Shown piece by piece: positions 14,644 through 23,245 of a stretch of DNA of 64,000 nucleotides (positions are counted from its first letter, which is position 1; every line of letters begins with the position of its first letter). Both the position numbers and the translations under genes were made by a program. The notes below the pieces were generated by a model that searched no databases, was not told where the DNA came from, and worked only from the letters and a program-made list of their open reading frames with translations. This DNA comes from Kordiimonadaceae bacterium (GTDB taxonomy: Bacteria > Pseudomonadota > Alphaproteobacteria > Sphingomonadales > Kordiimonadaceae). The DNA is taken from assembly GCA_017640725.1 (NCBI GenBank), contig JAEPQB010000002.1, positions 248,001-312,000 on the forward strand. The letters are read 5' to 3'.

Positions 14644-16771
14644 TGGCCTGCCAAAGCGATTGTCCATCGACTTCCTGCAGGTGACCATTTTGCATCTCAA
14701 AAATGCGGTCTGCGGAACGGATCGTTTCCGGGCGGTGCGCCACGATAATACGCGTCATTCCAAGTTCAGCGATGGATTGATTAACGCACCGCTCGGTGTT
14801 CACGTCCAGATGGGCGGTGCCTTCATCCATAAACAAAATGGTTGGTTGCCGGTACAAAGCACGAGCCAGCACAATGCGCTGTTTCTGGCCACCGGAAAAC
14901 GCCGCGCCCATATCTCCCACCAGGCTTTCAAACCTCATGGGCATCGCCATAATTTCATCGTAAATCTGTGCAGTTTTTGCTGCCTCAACGACGCGCTGCA
15001 TATCAATTTCAGGATCAAAAAATGCAATGTTCTCGGCGATGGAGCCCGCGAACAAATCGTCCTCCTGCATCACCACGCCAACCTGCTTGCGGTAGCGACG
15101 CAGCCCGTATTCCGACAGGGAAACCCCGTCTATCAACAACTGGCCATCGTCGGGTTGCAGAAGACCGGCCATAATTTTGAGCAATGTTGTTTTGCCACAA
15201 CCACTTGGCCCGATAAGTGCGATACTCTCACCCACCCCGACATCCAGGTCCGCACCGGACAAAACGTAGGGTGTGTTATGTGAATACCGATACCGAATTT
15301 CGCGAAGAGTTATGTGCCCTTGCAGTGAAGGCCCATCGCAAACAGCAGGCAGATCATCACCCAGGTTTTCCTGATCTGCATGGGCGATATCCGCAATCCG
15401 CTCCAGGTGAAGATTGAGCATTCTGAATTCAATAAACTTCTCAACAAGTGCCGCTGCTTTGTCAGTGAAGTTGCGTTTGTAGGCCATAAAGGCGAACAGC
15501 ATGCCGACAGAAAAGTCACCGGCCATTACCATTGTTGCCGCGACATAAATGATGATTACCAGTTCAGTACCGAACATGCCTGTTTGGGCACTTTTGAACC
15601 AGATGTTTAGCTTTGCCACCCGCGCGTTCGCGTTAATCACACTCGCATAATTATTTTGCCAAAGGCTGGACCTGAGGCTTTCGCCGCCATGCAGTTTTAC
15701 GCCAACAATTCCGCGAATTGTCTCCATAAAATTACTCTGTTCTTTGGCCTGACTGACAATGGCATCTTCTTGAGCGGCGCGCAGGGAGCGATAAAAAGAC
15801 AGGCGCAGCACAAGATAAACAAACCAAATTCCCAGGGCGATGGCTGCCAGCAGAGGATTATAGAGAAACATCATCATCAATGTGGTGATAGCCATCACCC
15901 CATCAATAATGCTGGCCACCAGGCCTTCCGTAAGCATTTGCTTGATTGGCTCCATCGAGCCAAAACGGGAGGTGATGTCGCCGATATGCCTTTTTTCGAA
16001 GAATTCTGCAGGCAAATGAATAAGGTGTCGGAACAGGTTGCCCACCATTTGGAATGACAGCATGCTACCAAAATATAGCAACACATATCCGCGCAAAGTT
16101 TCGACAAATACACCAATGAGTTTCACAGCTGCAAAACCCAACGCCAGCACCAAGAGAAGATCAGCATCAAATGTGGTCAGGACGTCATCGATCACAACCT
16201 GCATGTAAAACGGGCCCACCAGCACCATCAATTGCAACAATACTGACAGAATGATGGCCTGCTGAAGCGACCGCCGGAAACCTACAATATTGCTCCAGAG
16301 GTCTGAAAGTTTGAGGCGAACCCGTTCTTTTCCTTTTTCAAAGTCATCCGTCGGTGTGCATTCGAGGGCAATGCCAGTGAAATGCTGGGAAAACTCTTCT
16401 TTGGTGTAATTGCACTCACCCCGAGCCGGATCATGAACCGTGATTTTGTTGCCTTTCACTGATTTCAAAACAACAAAATGGTTCATGTCCCAATGCAAAA
16501 TGGCAGGGACCTTCAAGCTGCTGATTTTGTCTAGCGGTACCTTAACTGGCCGGGAGGCAAACCGCATGTTGTTGGCAACGTCAATCACATGGCGAAGCGT
16601 CATGCCCTGAAGGCCCGTGGCATATTTGCGGCGCAAACTACTGAGGTCGGTATCATAACCATGGTAGCCCGCAATCATGGCAAGCGACGCTAAGCCGCAT
16701 TCTGCCGCTTCATTCTGCCGTACAATTGGAAGCGTTTTGCGATTGCTGAAATTGAGCGCATCCAGGTTCAT
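14579..16771 (-). CDS. Peptidase-containing ABC exporter (C39 + ABC, PCAT/ColV type)
   Basis: 730 residues. The N-terminal C39 peptidase has QNEAAECGLASLAM (Cys25), WDMNHFVVL (His98) and VHDPARG (Asp114), so the catalytic triad is intact. The membrane domain spans about residues 160-430. The ATPase has Walker A GPSGCGKTT (521-529), signature FSGGQKQRIVLARAL and Walker B TILFMDEGTAHLD. It cuts double-glycine leaders and exports the cores. The ATG at 16771 overlaps the HlyD stop codon (ATGA) after GGAGG; the frame runs further upstream to 16810 but that start is less likely. Confidence 0.95.
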   Translation of the reverse strand: MNLDALNFSNRKTLPIVRQNEAAECGLASLAMIAGYHGYDTDLSSLRRKYATGLQGMTLRHVIDVANNMRFASRPVKVPLDKISSLKVPAILHWDMNHFVVLKSVKGNKITVHDPARGECNYTKEEFSQHFTGIALECTPTDDFEKGKERVRLKLSDLWSNIVGFRRSLQQAIILSVLLQLMVLVGPFYMQVVIDDVLTTFDADLLLVLALGFAAVKLIGVFVETLRGYVLLYFGSMLSFQMVGNLFRHLIHLPAEFFEKRHIGDITSRFGSMEPIKQMLTEGLVASIIDGVMAITTLMMMFLYNPLLAAIALGIWFVYLVLRLSFYRSLRAAQEDAIVSQAKEQSNFMETIRGIVGVKLHGGESLRSSLWQNNYASVINANARVAKLNIWFKSAQTGMFGTELVIIIYVAATMVMAGDFSVGMLFAFMAYKRNFTDKAAALVEKFIEFRMLNLHLERIADIAHADQENLGDDLPAVCDGPSLQGHITLREIRYRYSHNTPYVLSGADLDVGVGESIALIGPSGCGKTTLLKIMAGLLQPDDGQLLIDGVSLSEYGLRRYRKQVGVVMQEDDLFAGSIAENIAFFDPEIDMQRVVEAAKTAQIYDEIMAMPMRFESLVGDMGAAFSGGQKQRIVLARALYRQPTILFMDEGTAHLDVNTERCVNQSIAELGMTRIIVAHRPETIRSADRIFEMQNGHLQEVDGQSLWQATKDDKNLESFNVRPVTERVTA

Positions 16772-18006
16772 CCTCGACCCTCCAATGCCCTTAATGGTCC
16801 TAGCAACCAACTGAGCATACTGCGTTTTTCCAGGATGATGTTTGCCTGCAACGTCATGCCGCTTTGCAACGAAATCTGCTTCTCGTTCGCCAATACTTGC
16901 TGTGCATTCAGACTAGCGGTGACACGATAAACTGGTTCTTGAATTTCAAACGGTGCTTGTGTTTCGCTCGGTGTGAGGATCGTTTCGGTTACTCGCACAA
17001 TCGTCGCGTCATAGGTTCCAAATCGCTGATAGGGAAAAGCATCGTACATCAGCCTGACTTCTTGCCCCGCTTCAATAAACCCAACCGCTCTACTGGGCAC
17101 AAAAAGCTCCGCTTCGAGCGCGCTCCCGTCTGGAATGATGGTGAGAAAATATTGGCCGGCTTGCACTGTCCGCCCAGCAACCCCTCCGCTAACAGCCATA
17201 ATCCGTCCGCTTGTTGGCGCCGCAATACTGTAGGCCTGCAAGCCCCGTTGTTCGACGATACGAGCATCGAGCTCTGTTAACTGTGATTGCAGCCGGGCAA
17301 GTCGTTGATCGGTATCAGCGGGCAATTGGGTTAGGCGGATTTCCAGTTGCTCCAGCCGGGCTTCAGTTTCCACGAGCTGTTGCTTTACAAGTTGTTCCTG
17401 TGCTTGCTGCCCCAGCCAGGCCTGCTTGCGGCGTTCAGACTCGATTTTGCTGATAAATCCTTTTTTGAGAAGATCCTGAACATCTTCATACGACGCCTGT
17501 GCAGAAAACGTGATCTGGCTTTGGAGATCAATCTGTCGGTTGAGGGATTTGACCTGCAATTCCAATTCGACTTTTTCGGCAGCAAGTTTAGCTTTTTCTG
17601 CTTCTAGTTGATTTTTTTCCAGTGTGACCTGACTGCCAACAATTGCCTTTTGCCGCGCCAGGATATCAAGGTTCTGTTCCGCTACGGAATGTCCCTCAGA
17701 AGTAGTATTTGCGACTTCAATTCTCGCGAGAATCTGGCCTTGCTCAACCGTATCCCCTTCTTGAACATATACAGTTCCAATGGTTCCAAATTGACCAGCC
17801 TGAATCCGGATCAAACCCTGTGAAGGCACAAGGTAGCCGACCACACGTTCGCTGCGGGCATAAGAGCCTGAAACAAGCACAATTGTCGACAAAATGACAA
17901 TGGAAACAATGATATAGGTGATAACAGAAAAAGCCACAGGCTGCGTTACAAACACATCACCGTGCAATTTGCGCTTTTGCGCTTCTATCGCTTCAACTCG
18001 AAACAA
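16768..18006 (-). CDS. HlyD-family membrane fusion protein
   Basis: 412 residues. One membrane helix lies at about residues 27-50 (FSVITYIIVSIVILSTIVLV), then a lipoyl-like half (GTIGTVYVQEGDTVEQGQIL), a long coiled coil at about residues 125-245 rich in Gln/Glu/Leu, and the second lipoyl half (SGRIMAVSGGVAGRTVQAGQ). It links the exporter to an outer-membrane channel, which is not in this operon. It is first in the peptide operon and overlaps the exporter gene by 4 bases. Confidence 0.93.
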   Translation of the reverse strand: MFRVEAIEAQKRKLHGDVFVTQPVAFSVITYIIVSIVILSTIVLVSGSYARSERVVGYLVPSQGLIRIQAGQFGTIGTVYVQEGDTVEQGQILARIEVANTTSEGHSVAEQNLDILARQKAIVGSQVTLEKNQLEAEKAKLAAEKVELELQVKSLNRQIDLQSQITFSAQASYEDVQDLLKKGFISKIESERRKQAWLGQQAQEQLVKQQLVETEARLEQLEIRLTQLPADTDQRLARLQSQLTELDARIVEQRGLQAYSIAAPTSGRIMAVSGGVAGRTVQAGQYFLTIIPDGSALEAELFVPSRAVGFIEAGQEVRLMYDAFPYQRFGTYDATIVRVTETILTPSETQAPFEIQEPVYRVTASLNAQQVLANEKQISLQSGMTLQANIILEKRSMLSWLLGPLRALEGRG

Positions 18007-18289
18007 ATTCGACCCCGTGCAGAATTGTTACCCGTCATCCTAGAGTTAAAGACGCGTGCAAACGCAAGTAGAATTTTTGAATCTTAATGAAATTTATGGC
18101 TGTATTTTGGTAACGCTTTGATTCGCCTGAAATTTCATGAATGTCACAAAATTGCCTAAATGTGTAAACTTGACAACTTTGGTCAACTTTTGGCCACACT
18201 TCAGCGAATCAATTGCTGGCCAGACACCTCAAATGAGTGCTTGAGAGAGCGTGGTGTCTGACGCCGCCGCGCCGACACCAAAAGATAAT
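18007..18289. promoter_or_regulatory. Upstream region of the peptide operon
   Basis: There is no gene here. A dyad TTGAC-N7-GTCAA lies at 18170-18186, with a -35-like TTGACC on the minus strand. A second inverted repeat, CAGACACC (18221-18228) against GGTGTCTG (18253-18260), encloses a nested CTCAA/TTGAG pair. Either could be an operator; no -10 box is convincing. Confidence 0.35.
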
Positions 18290-18315
18290 AAGCCCCGGTC
18301 CGCCGGGGCTTTTTT
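18290..18315. terminator. Terminator at the end of azoR
   Basis: AAGCCCCGG (18290-18298) pairs with CCGGGGCTT (18303-18311) around TCCG, with a T-run on the plus side that overlaps the azoR stop codon. It insulates azoR from the peptide operon. Confidence 0.75.
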
Positions 18316-18955
18316 ATGTGTTTTTTGCAATAGCCGCACCGAGGTTTTGCGCGGCAGCAAAGGCGGCTGTTTTCGACTGTGCATAGCGCACGTCGCCAAA
18401 CTCTTGATACTCAACACCAATGTGATGGAAGTCCTGCACACCCAAATAGCGGGATACGTAGCGCAAGTGTGGCACCAGATTATCACCGCCTTCGTTTATG
18501 CCACCGGCTTCAAAACCAAATTCACCCCAACTGGTTAAGGCCACCACCCGTTTTCCGGACAGTGTTGGCTCTATCGGTCTGTCGCCCCGGGACAGGTCAA
18601 AAGTGAATGTTTCATTGACCCGCACAACCTGATCAATCCAGGCTTTCAGGCTTGCTGGCATGCCATAATTGTACATGGGCGTGGACAGCAGAATGACATC
18701 TGCACGGCGCACCTCGCCAATCAACTGATCAGATTGCCGGAGCAGCTCTTTTTGCGCCTGTGTTCTTTGCTTGCTAAAGGCGGCAGCGATCCAGTCCTGA
18801 GACACAAAACCTGGTGGGTTTTGGCCCACATCCCGCTTGATAACTTCAACGTCTCGCTGGTTAAATTTGATGGCTTCAATAACGCTATCAGCCAATTGCC
18901 GTGATACCGACGCCTCCACCCTCGCACTGGCGTCCACTCTTAATATTTTCAGCAT
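18314..18955 (-). CDS. azoR: FMN-dependent NADH-azoreductase
   Basis: 213 residues of flavodoxin-like fold. LKILRVDASAR with SVSRQLADSV is the phosphate-binding N-terminal loop, and STPMYNYGMPASLKAWIDQV is the family's flavin-binding signature. It reduces quinones and azo compounds with NADH in the cytoplasm. I start at the ATG at 18955, 8 bases after GAGG; an ATG at 18961 is too close to that site. It is divergent from a LysR gene that probably controls it. Confidence 0.9.
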   Translation of the reverse strand: MLKILRVDASARVEASVSRQLADSVIEAIKFNQRDVEVIKRDVGQNPPGFVSQDWIAAAFSKQRTQAQKELLRQSDQLIGEVRRADVILLSTPMYNYGMPASLKAWIDQVVRVNETFTFDLSRGDRPIEPTLSGKRVVALTSWGEFGFEAGGINEGGDNLVPHLRYVSRYLGVQDFHHIGVEYQEFGDVRYAQSKTAAFAAAQNLGAAIAKNT

Positions 18956-19091
18956 CTTCATACCCTCGCATAATATGGTTTTCTCAAAGTGCATTCATTT
19001 AGATTCACCATTAAACCTATTCAATTACCTGGTTTTCACAACGCAGTTATGGTTAACTATAATTAAATTATATTCACTTATAGGCACGCCC

Positions 19092-19991
19092 ATGACTGTT
19101 CGAATGCCCTCCCCTGCTGCGCTGCGCACCTTTGATGCGGCCGCCCGGTTTGAGAGCTTTAAGCAAGCCGCACAAAGCCTTGGCGTGACACCTGCTTCCG
19201 TTTCCCATCAGATTAAAATTCTGGAGCAGCAGTTGGGGTTTGCGCTTTTTATTCGGTCTGTCAGGGAGGTGCGCTTAACCGCGGCTGGCGAACGCCTTGC
19301 CCAAGCAACAAATGTTGCGTTTGCCTCCATTGAGGCTGCGCTTGAGGACATTGGCGCGACCGAAAATACGCTCACACTCTCCACAACACCGGCCTTTGCC
19401 GCCCTGGTGCTGATGCCGCACATTCGCACTTTTGAGGAAGCGAACCCGCACATGCGCATCCAGTTGGATACGAGCACAGAGCTCGTGGACTTGAACCGTG
19501 ACAGAAGAATTGATGTCGCTATCCGTTATGGCACCAAGCCGGAGCATGATGAGCGGCTCAGCGCAACAGAACTAGCCCGCGAAACCTACGGGGTTTACTG
19601 TGCGCCCCAAATCGCAGAGCAAGTCCATAAAACCTCTGGCCTACCCTTCATCGAAACGGATTGGCGCAGCCCCACATTGCCGACCATAAGCGTGCAGAGC
19701 TGGCTTGAAAAAGCGACTATTGCAATTGACGGTGCAGCGGCGCGCAAAATCTTAAAATACGACCAGGAGCATTATACTGTTCAGGCCGGAATGGCCGGCC
19801 AAGGCCTGATTTTCGTGAGCGACCTGTTGGTTCGCCAGCACCTGAAGGCAGGCTGGCTGGTGCCTTTCCAGCCGGATGTGCGTGTCGACGGTTTGTCATA
19901 TTACATGGTGACGACGGCCTATGGTGCAGAGACCCTGAAGGTCAGAAAATTCAAGTCCTGGCTTCGCCAACTGCTGGCGGCGACCGAATAA
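19092..19991 (+). CDS. LysR-family transcriptional regulator
   Basis: 299 residues. The winged helix-turn-helix is at residues 8-65 (SPAALRTFDAAARFESFKQA, ASVSHQIKILEQQLG), followed by a LysR substrate-binding domain with the GcvA-like TPAFAALVLMPHIRTFEEAN. It is divergent from azoR, with the start ATG at 19092 only 136 bases from the azoR start, so it likely regulates azoR and itself. Upstream frame extension into azoR is rejected. Confidence 0.88.
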   Translation: MTVRMPSPAALRTFDAAARFESFKQAAQSLGVTPASVSHQIKILEQQLGFALFIRSVREVRLTAAGERLAQATNVAFASIEAALEDIGATENTLTLSTTPAFAALVLMPHIRTFEEANPHMRIQLDTSTELVDLNRDRRIDVAIRYGTKPEHDERLSATELARETYGVYCAPQIAEQVHKTSGLPFIETDWRSPTLPTISVQSWLEKATIAIDGAAARKILKYDQEHYTVQAGMAGQGLIFVSDLLVRQHLKAGWLVPFQPDVRVDGLSYYMVTTAYGAETLKVRKFKSWLRQLLAATE

Positions 19992-20224
19992 CTGTCGCAC
20001 GACCATCACGATTACCGTGCAGACCGACCAAATTGTCTTCTGATCAGAAGCAGTTGCACCAGTTTTCAGTCACGCGCCACCCCTTTCCATTCCCTATGGT
20101 TATCAGTAAGCAAAACACTGGTTATCTTATTGAAATATATATGCTTTTTATTTGTCTTTTGACGCTTTGAGTACCATGTTGGCGACGTATCTGTTTGCAA
20201 TCACACCCCATGAAAGGACCTAAA

Positions 20225-20584
20225 ATGGAACAACAAAACCTTAAAACCTTGAACACCCTTCTGGACATGCTCGCCAAAGGGCAGTTCCTTGAAGGCATGG
20301 AGCTCTATTTCGCCGACGACGTGGTCATCCAGGAAGTGGGCCAGACGCCAAAACGCGGCAAAGCCGTTTGCATTGAAGCCGAAGAAGAGCTTCTAAAAGG
20401 TGTCGCCGAATTTATCCAATACACCGCCCTTTCAGTGGGTGCGGGCGGCGAGCAGACTTTTTACGAAGCGGTAATGGAGTTCAAAACCACGGCTGGCGAG
20501 CATGTGGTGCAGCGCCAGGCTGTTGTCACAACCTGGAAAGATGGCAAAATTACCGACGAAAAATACTATCATGCTAATGTGTGA
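20225..20584 (+). CDS. SnoaL-like/NTF2-fold protein
   Basis: 119 residues. A small alpha/beta cone fold is suggested by the N-terminal helix (LNTLLDMLAKGQFLEGMELY), FADDVVIQEVG, and C-terminal strands ending VTTWKDGKITDEKYYHANV. These resemble the SnoaL-like superfamily, whose members range from isomerases to proteins without known activity. The ATG at 20225 follows AAAGGACCTA. No substrate can be given. The next gene, a TDT channel, begins 52 bases on. Confidence 0.7.
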   Translation: MEQQNLKTLNTLLDMLAKGQFLEGMELYFADDVVIQEVGQTPKRGKAVCIEAEEELLKGVAEFIQYTALSVGAGGEQTFYEAVMEFKTTAGEHVVQRQAVVTTWKDGKITDEKYYHANV

Positions 20585-20636
20585 CGACAACCGAGCGGGC
20601 TAACCCCCAGCGCGCACAATTCAGAAGGACCCGGTC

Positions 20637-21662
20637 ATGGCATTTTCGGCACGCGGTGCAGCAAGCCTTTTGTCCAGAATACCCACGGCGCTGTTTCCCA
20701 TTTCATTGGGCCTTGCCGGATTTGGCGCGGCCCTGTCGAAAGCCAGCGCTGTCATGGGCAGCACGACGGGAGTCACGGTCGGGCATGGCTTCCTGTTGGC
20801 GGCATTGTCTGTGCTTTCGGTGGTTGTTCTTCTGTATTGTGTGAAGCTGGTGCGCGCACCCGGCGACATACTGGCGGACCTGAAAACCGCCACGCATGCC
20901 AACTTGCTGGCGCCGGGTTTTATGGCAGCGATGGTAATAGGTGGATCATTCGCGACCATGCACCCGGCGGCGCCCATCTTGTGGCTGGTTGCCACCGTTG
21001 GGCACACGCTTTTGCTTGTCGGGTTTGTGGCACGATGGCTCACGCAGCATTATTCCACTGACGACCTGAACCCCACCTGGTTTTTACCCGCTGCCGGCAT
21101 CATGACATCGGCGATGGTCTGGCCTGGCTCGGACATGGTGGGGGTTCCAACCGCCCTGCCCATGTTTACATTGGCAACCGGGGCATTGGTGTGGTTGATG
21201 CTGCTGCCGCTGGTGTTCCGCAAACTTGTGTTCGAAGCACCGGTGCCCGCAGACCTGCGGCCAACATTATTTATCACTGCCGCGCCGTTTGGCCTGTTTG
21301 CAGGCGCTGTGCTGACCCTGTTCCCGTCAGCGCCAAATGAGCTCGCAGCCATGTTTTTGTTGGCGGGTTTGTTTATCGTGTTAGTTCTGCTGTTTAAACT
21401 GGGGTTCCTGCTGAAGGCGGGCGTTACGCTGAGTTGGTGGGCGACCACATTCCCAGTGGCAACTCTTGCCACCGGCTTTTTTCGGGTCTCGGAACCTGGC
21501 GAAGCTGTCTATCTGGGCATCGCGATGCTTTTGCTGGCATTGGCCGGCTTGGCAACACTAGTCGCCGTCATCGCCACCCTGCGGTCGGCTTGGCGAACCT
21601 GCGCCAAAACCGCCGGTAAAACCGAAACAGAGATTTTCGCCATGTTTGGAAACCGAAAGTAA
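20637..21662 (+). CDS. TDT/SLAC1-TehA family membrane channel
   Basis: 341 residues with about ten hydrophobic helices. The start (SRIPTALFPISLGLAGFGAA) and the internal FMAAMVIGGSFATMHPAAP pattern match the tellurite-resistance/dicarboxylate (TDT) family, including TehA and plant SLAC1 anion channels. It probably passes small anions across the inner membrane. The start follows GAAGGACCCGGTC. Link to the SnoaL-like gene upstream is by spacing only. Confidence 0.85.
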   Translation: MAFSARGAASLLSRIPTALFPISLGLAGFGAALSKASAVMGSTTGVTVGHGFLLAALSVLSVVVLLYCVKLVRAPGDILADLKTATHANLLAPGFMAAMVIGGSFATMHPAAPILWLVATVGHTLLLVGFVARWLTQHYSTDDLNPTWFLPAAGIMTSAMVWPGSDMVGVPTALPMFTLATGALVWLMLLPLVFRKLVFEAPVPADLRPTLFITAAPFGLFAGAVLTLFPSAPNELAAMFLLAGLFIVLVLLFKLGFLLKAGVTLSWWATTFPVATLATGFFRVSEPGEAVYLGIAMLLLALAGLATLVAVIATLRSAWRTCAKTAGKTETEIFAMFGNRK

Positions 21663-21668
21663 ACCAGT

Positions 21669-22163
21669 CTAGAACGCGCGCCCCAACGCAATACCAAACA
21701 CCAGCGCATCTTCATGCGAAAAGTCATAATGCAGCTGAGGAGACAACGTAAAGCCGCTCTCAAATTCAAACTCATAGAGCATACCCAGCCTCAGCGCAGC
21801 GTGGGAGTTTCCATCAACAAACTCCACGCCCGGCCCAACCTGCGCAATCAAACCATGCCATAAATGCAGATCAGCAACGGTGAGCAAAGTCGTAGAGTTG
21901 ATATCGCCAAAAGCTTGCTCAACAACAAAACCCAGGCCCAGGAATTCACTGACCCGGTATTCATAATCTAGCCCCAGCGTCACTGCCGAATGGTCACCAT
22001 CCACCAGGTCTGTGCCGCCAATCAACAGAGACAAGTGGTGTGGCGCAGAATGATGAATGGCTTGATGTTGATCTTCTGCAAACACCCCCACGCTAAGCAG
22101 AGCGTTCACGGCAAAATTCATAAGCATATATGTGAACTTAACTTGCGACATGATCATGCCCAT
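21669..22163 (-). CDS. Putative outer-membrane beta-barrel protein
   Basis: 164 residues, not assigned to a named family. A signal peptide probably ends at VGVFA. After it, alternating strands (LGLDYEYRVSEFLGLGFVVE, AALRLGMLYEFEFESGF, LSPQLHYDF) end in FGIALGRAF, with a terminal Phe as in outer-membrane barrels. The His-rich DQHQAIHHSAPHH right after the signal peptide could bind metal. The ATG at 22163 follows AAAAGGTCA. It ends a few bases from the convergent TDT gene. Confidence 0.65.
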   Translation of the reverse strand: MGMIMSQVKFTYMLMNFAVNALLSVGVFAEDQHQAIHHSAPHHLSLLIGGTDLVDGDHSAVTLGLDYEYRVSEFLGLGFVVEQAFGDINSTTLLTVADLHLWHGLIAQVGPGVEFVDGNSHAALRLGMLYEFEFESGFTLSPQLHYDFSHEDALVFGIALGRAF

Positions 22164-22236
22164 TGTGATTGACCTTTTGTGGTTAGTTGTTCCGCGTCAA
22201 ACAGAGTGCGCCCGCACTGCCAAAACAGGATGCCCA

Positions 22237-22268
22237 GTGCCGTGAGCGAAGACTGTGAAACACGGCAC
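22237..22268 (-). terminator. Hairpin downstream of the isochorismatase-fold gene
   Basis: GTGCCGTG (22237-22244) and CACGGCAC (22261-22268) form an 8-bp perfect stem 11 bases after the stop codon. There is no clear T-run, so it may be a weak or Rho-assisted end. Confidence 0.35.
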
Positions 22269-22279
22269 CGGGGCGCAGC

Positions 22280-23062
22280 CTAAAAGGCTGCTTTTATTTC
22301 AGAAACAATGGTTTCTGTCGTATCGATACGGCTGGCAATGAAGCGGAAGTTTGTAAGGGCCGCAGCATAGCCGTCATAATGTTCGGTGATGGCGGCCGCC
22401 GTGGCATCGGTTACGATCATCACTTCAAAGCCCTGCTCCACCAATTCACGCAAATGGCTTTCTGTGCACAAGTTGGCCGACATGCCGGCAAGAACGACTT
22501 TCGAGATGCCATTTTTCCTGAGCTGCAAAACAAGATCGTTGGTATCCGGACCATAGATTTTGTGCGGGCTGGTCACGACCGTATGATCATTATTGATATA
22601 GGGCTTGTACCGCTCCAGCCAATCGGCGCCTGAGCCATCAAAACCCTCGAGGTCAAGTGGTCCTGCACGGTCAAACATATGAATGCTGTGCATCAATACC
22701 TCGAGTGCCCCTTCAAACTTCCAATTGTGGTCATAGGGAAAGTAATAGTGGGGCGACACAAAAATGGGCATGCCACTGTCGTGTGCCGCTTTGAACAAGT
22801 GCTCCAGGTTCCTGACCGTATTGTTGGCTGTTACACTTTTGCCGACAACACCCCAAGTGACACCTTCCGGTGACAAAAAGTCGACTTGCGGGTCAGTCAC
22901 CACAAAAGCTGTGTCCCCTTTAGTGATGGTGAAGCCAGGATTTGGCAGCCCGTCATTAACTGGTGCTCTGTCAGCTGCTGCTACGACGGTTTCCTGAGCA
23001 ACTACAAGCCCCCCCTGCAACGCCAGGTACGCTGTTACTATGAATAGACTAATAGACTTCAT
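22280..23062 (-). CDS. Exported cysteine hydrolase (isochorismatase fold)
   Basis: 260 residues. The isochorismatase-like triad is visible: Asp in FVVTDPQVDFLS, Lys in TSPHKIYGPDTND and Cys in AGMSANLCTESHLREL. Relatives hydrolyse amides or isochorismate. Unusually it starts with a signal peptide (MKSISLFIVTAYLALQG ending near VVAQ), so it should act in the periplasm. The ATG at 23062 follows GAGGGAATTC. It is divergent from an AraC regulator that probably controls it. The substrate is unknown. Confidence 0.85.
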   Translation of the reverse strand: MKSISLFIVTAYLALQGGLVVAQETVVAAADRAPVNDGLPNPGFTITKGDTAFVVTDPQVDFLSPEGVTWGVVGKSVTANNTVRNLEHLFKAAHDSGMPIFVSPHYYFPYDHNWKFEGALEVLMHSIHMFDRAGPLDLEGFDGSGADWLERYKPYINNDHTVVTSPHKIYGPDTNDLVLQLRKNGISKVVLAGMSANLCTESHLRELVEQGFEVMIVTDATAAAITEHYDGYAAALTNFRFIASRIDTTETIVSEIKAAF

Positions 23063-23245
23063 TTGAATTCCCTCTCGAACCAAACACAGGCACCAATTGC
23101 CTGCGACATGGGCATAGCAAAGGTGACGTGCTCATTCGTCTCGAACCCGTGCCCAAATCGCTTTTTCGTTTAAGATTCATGTCTTTGGAGGTAACTTTTC
23201 CAAACATCGACGCAGATGGGGTCAACGCTGAGAGGGGGAGAAGGC

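Noticed and set aside
20037-20050. CTTCTGATCAGAAG, a 14-bp palindrome after the LysR gene
   Set aside because: It has no loop, no T-run and no promoter beside it; too short to call an operator without a second copy.
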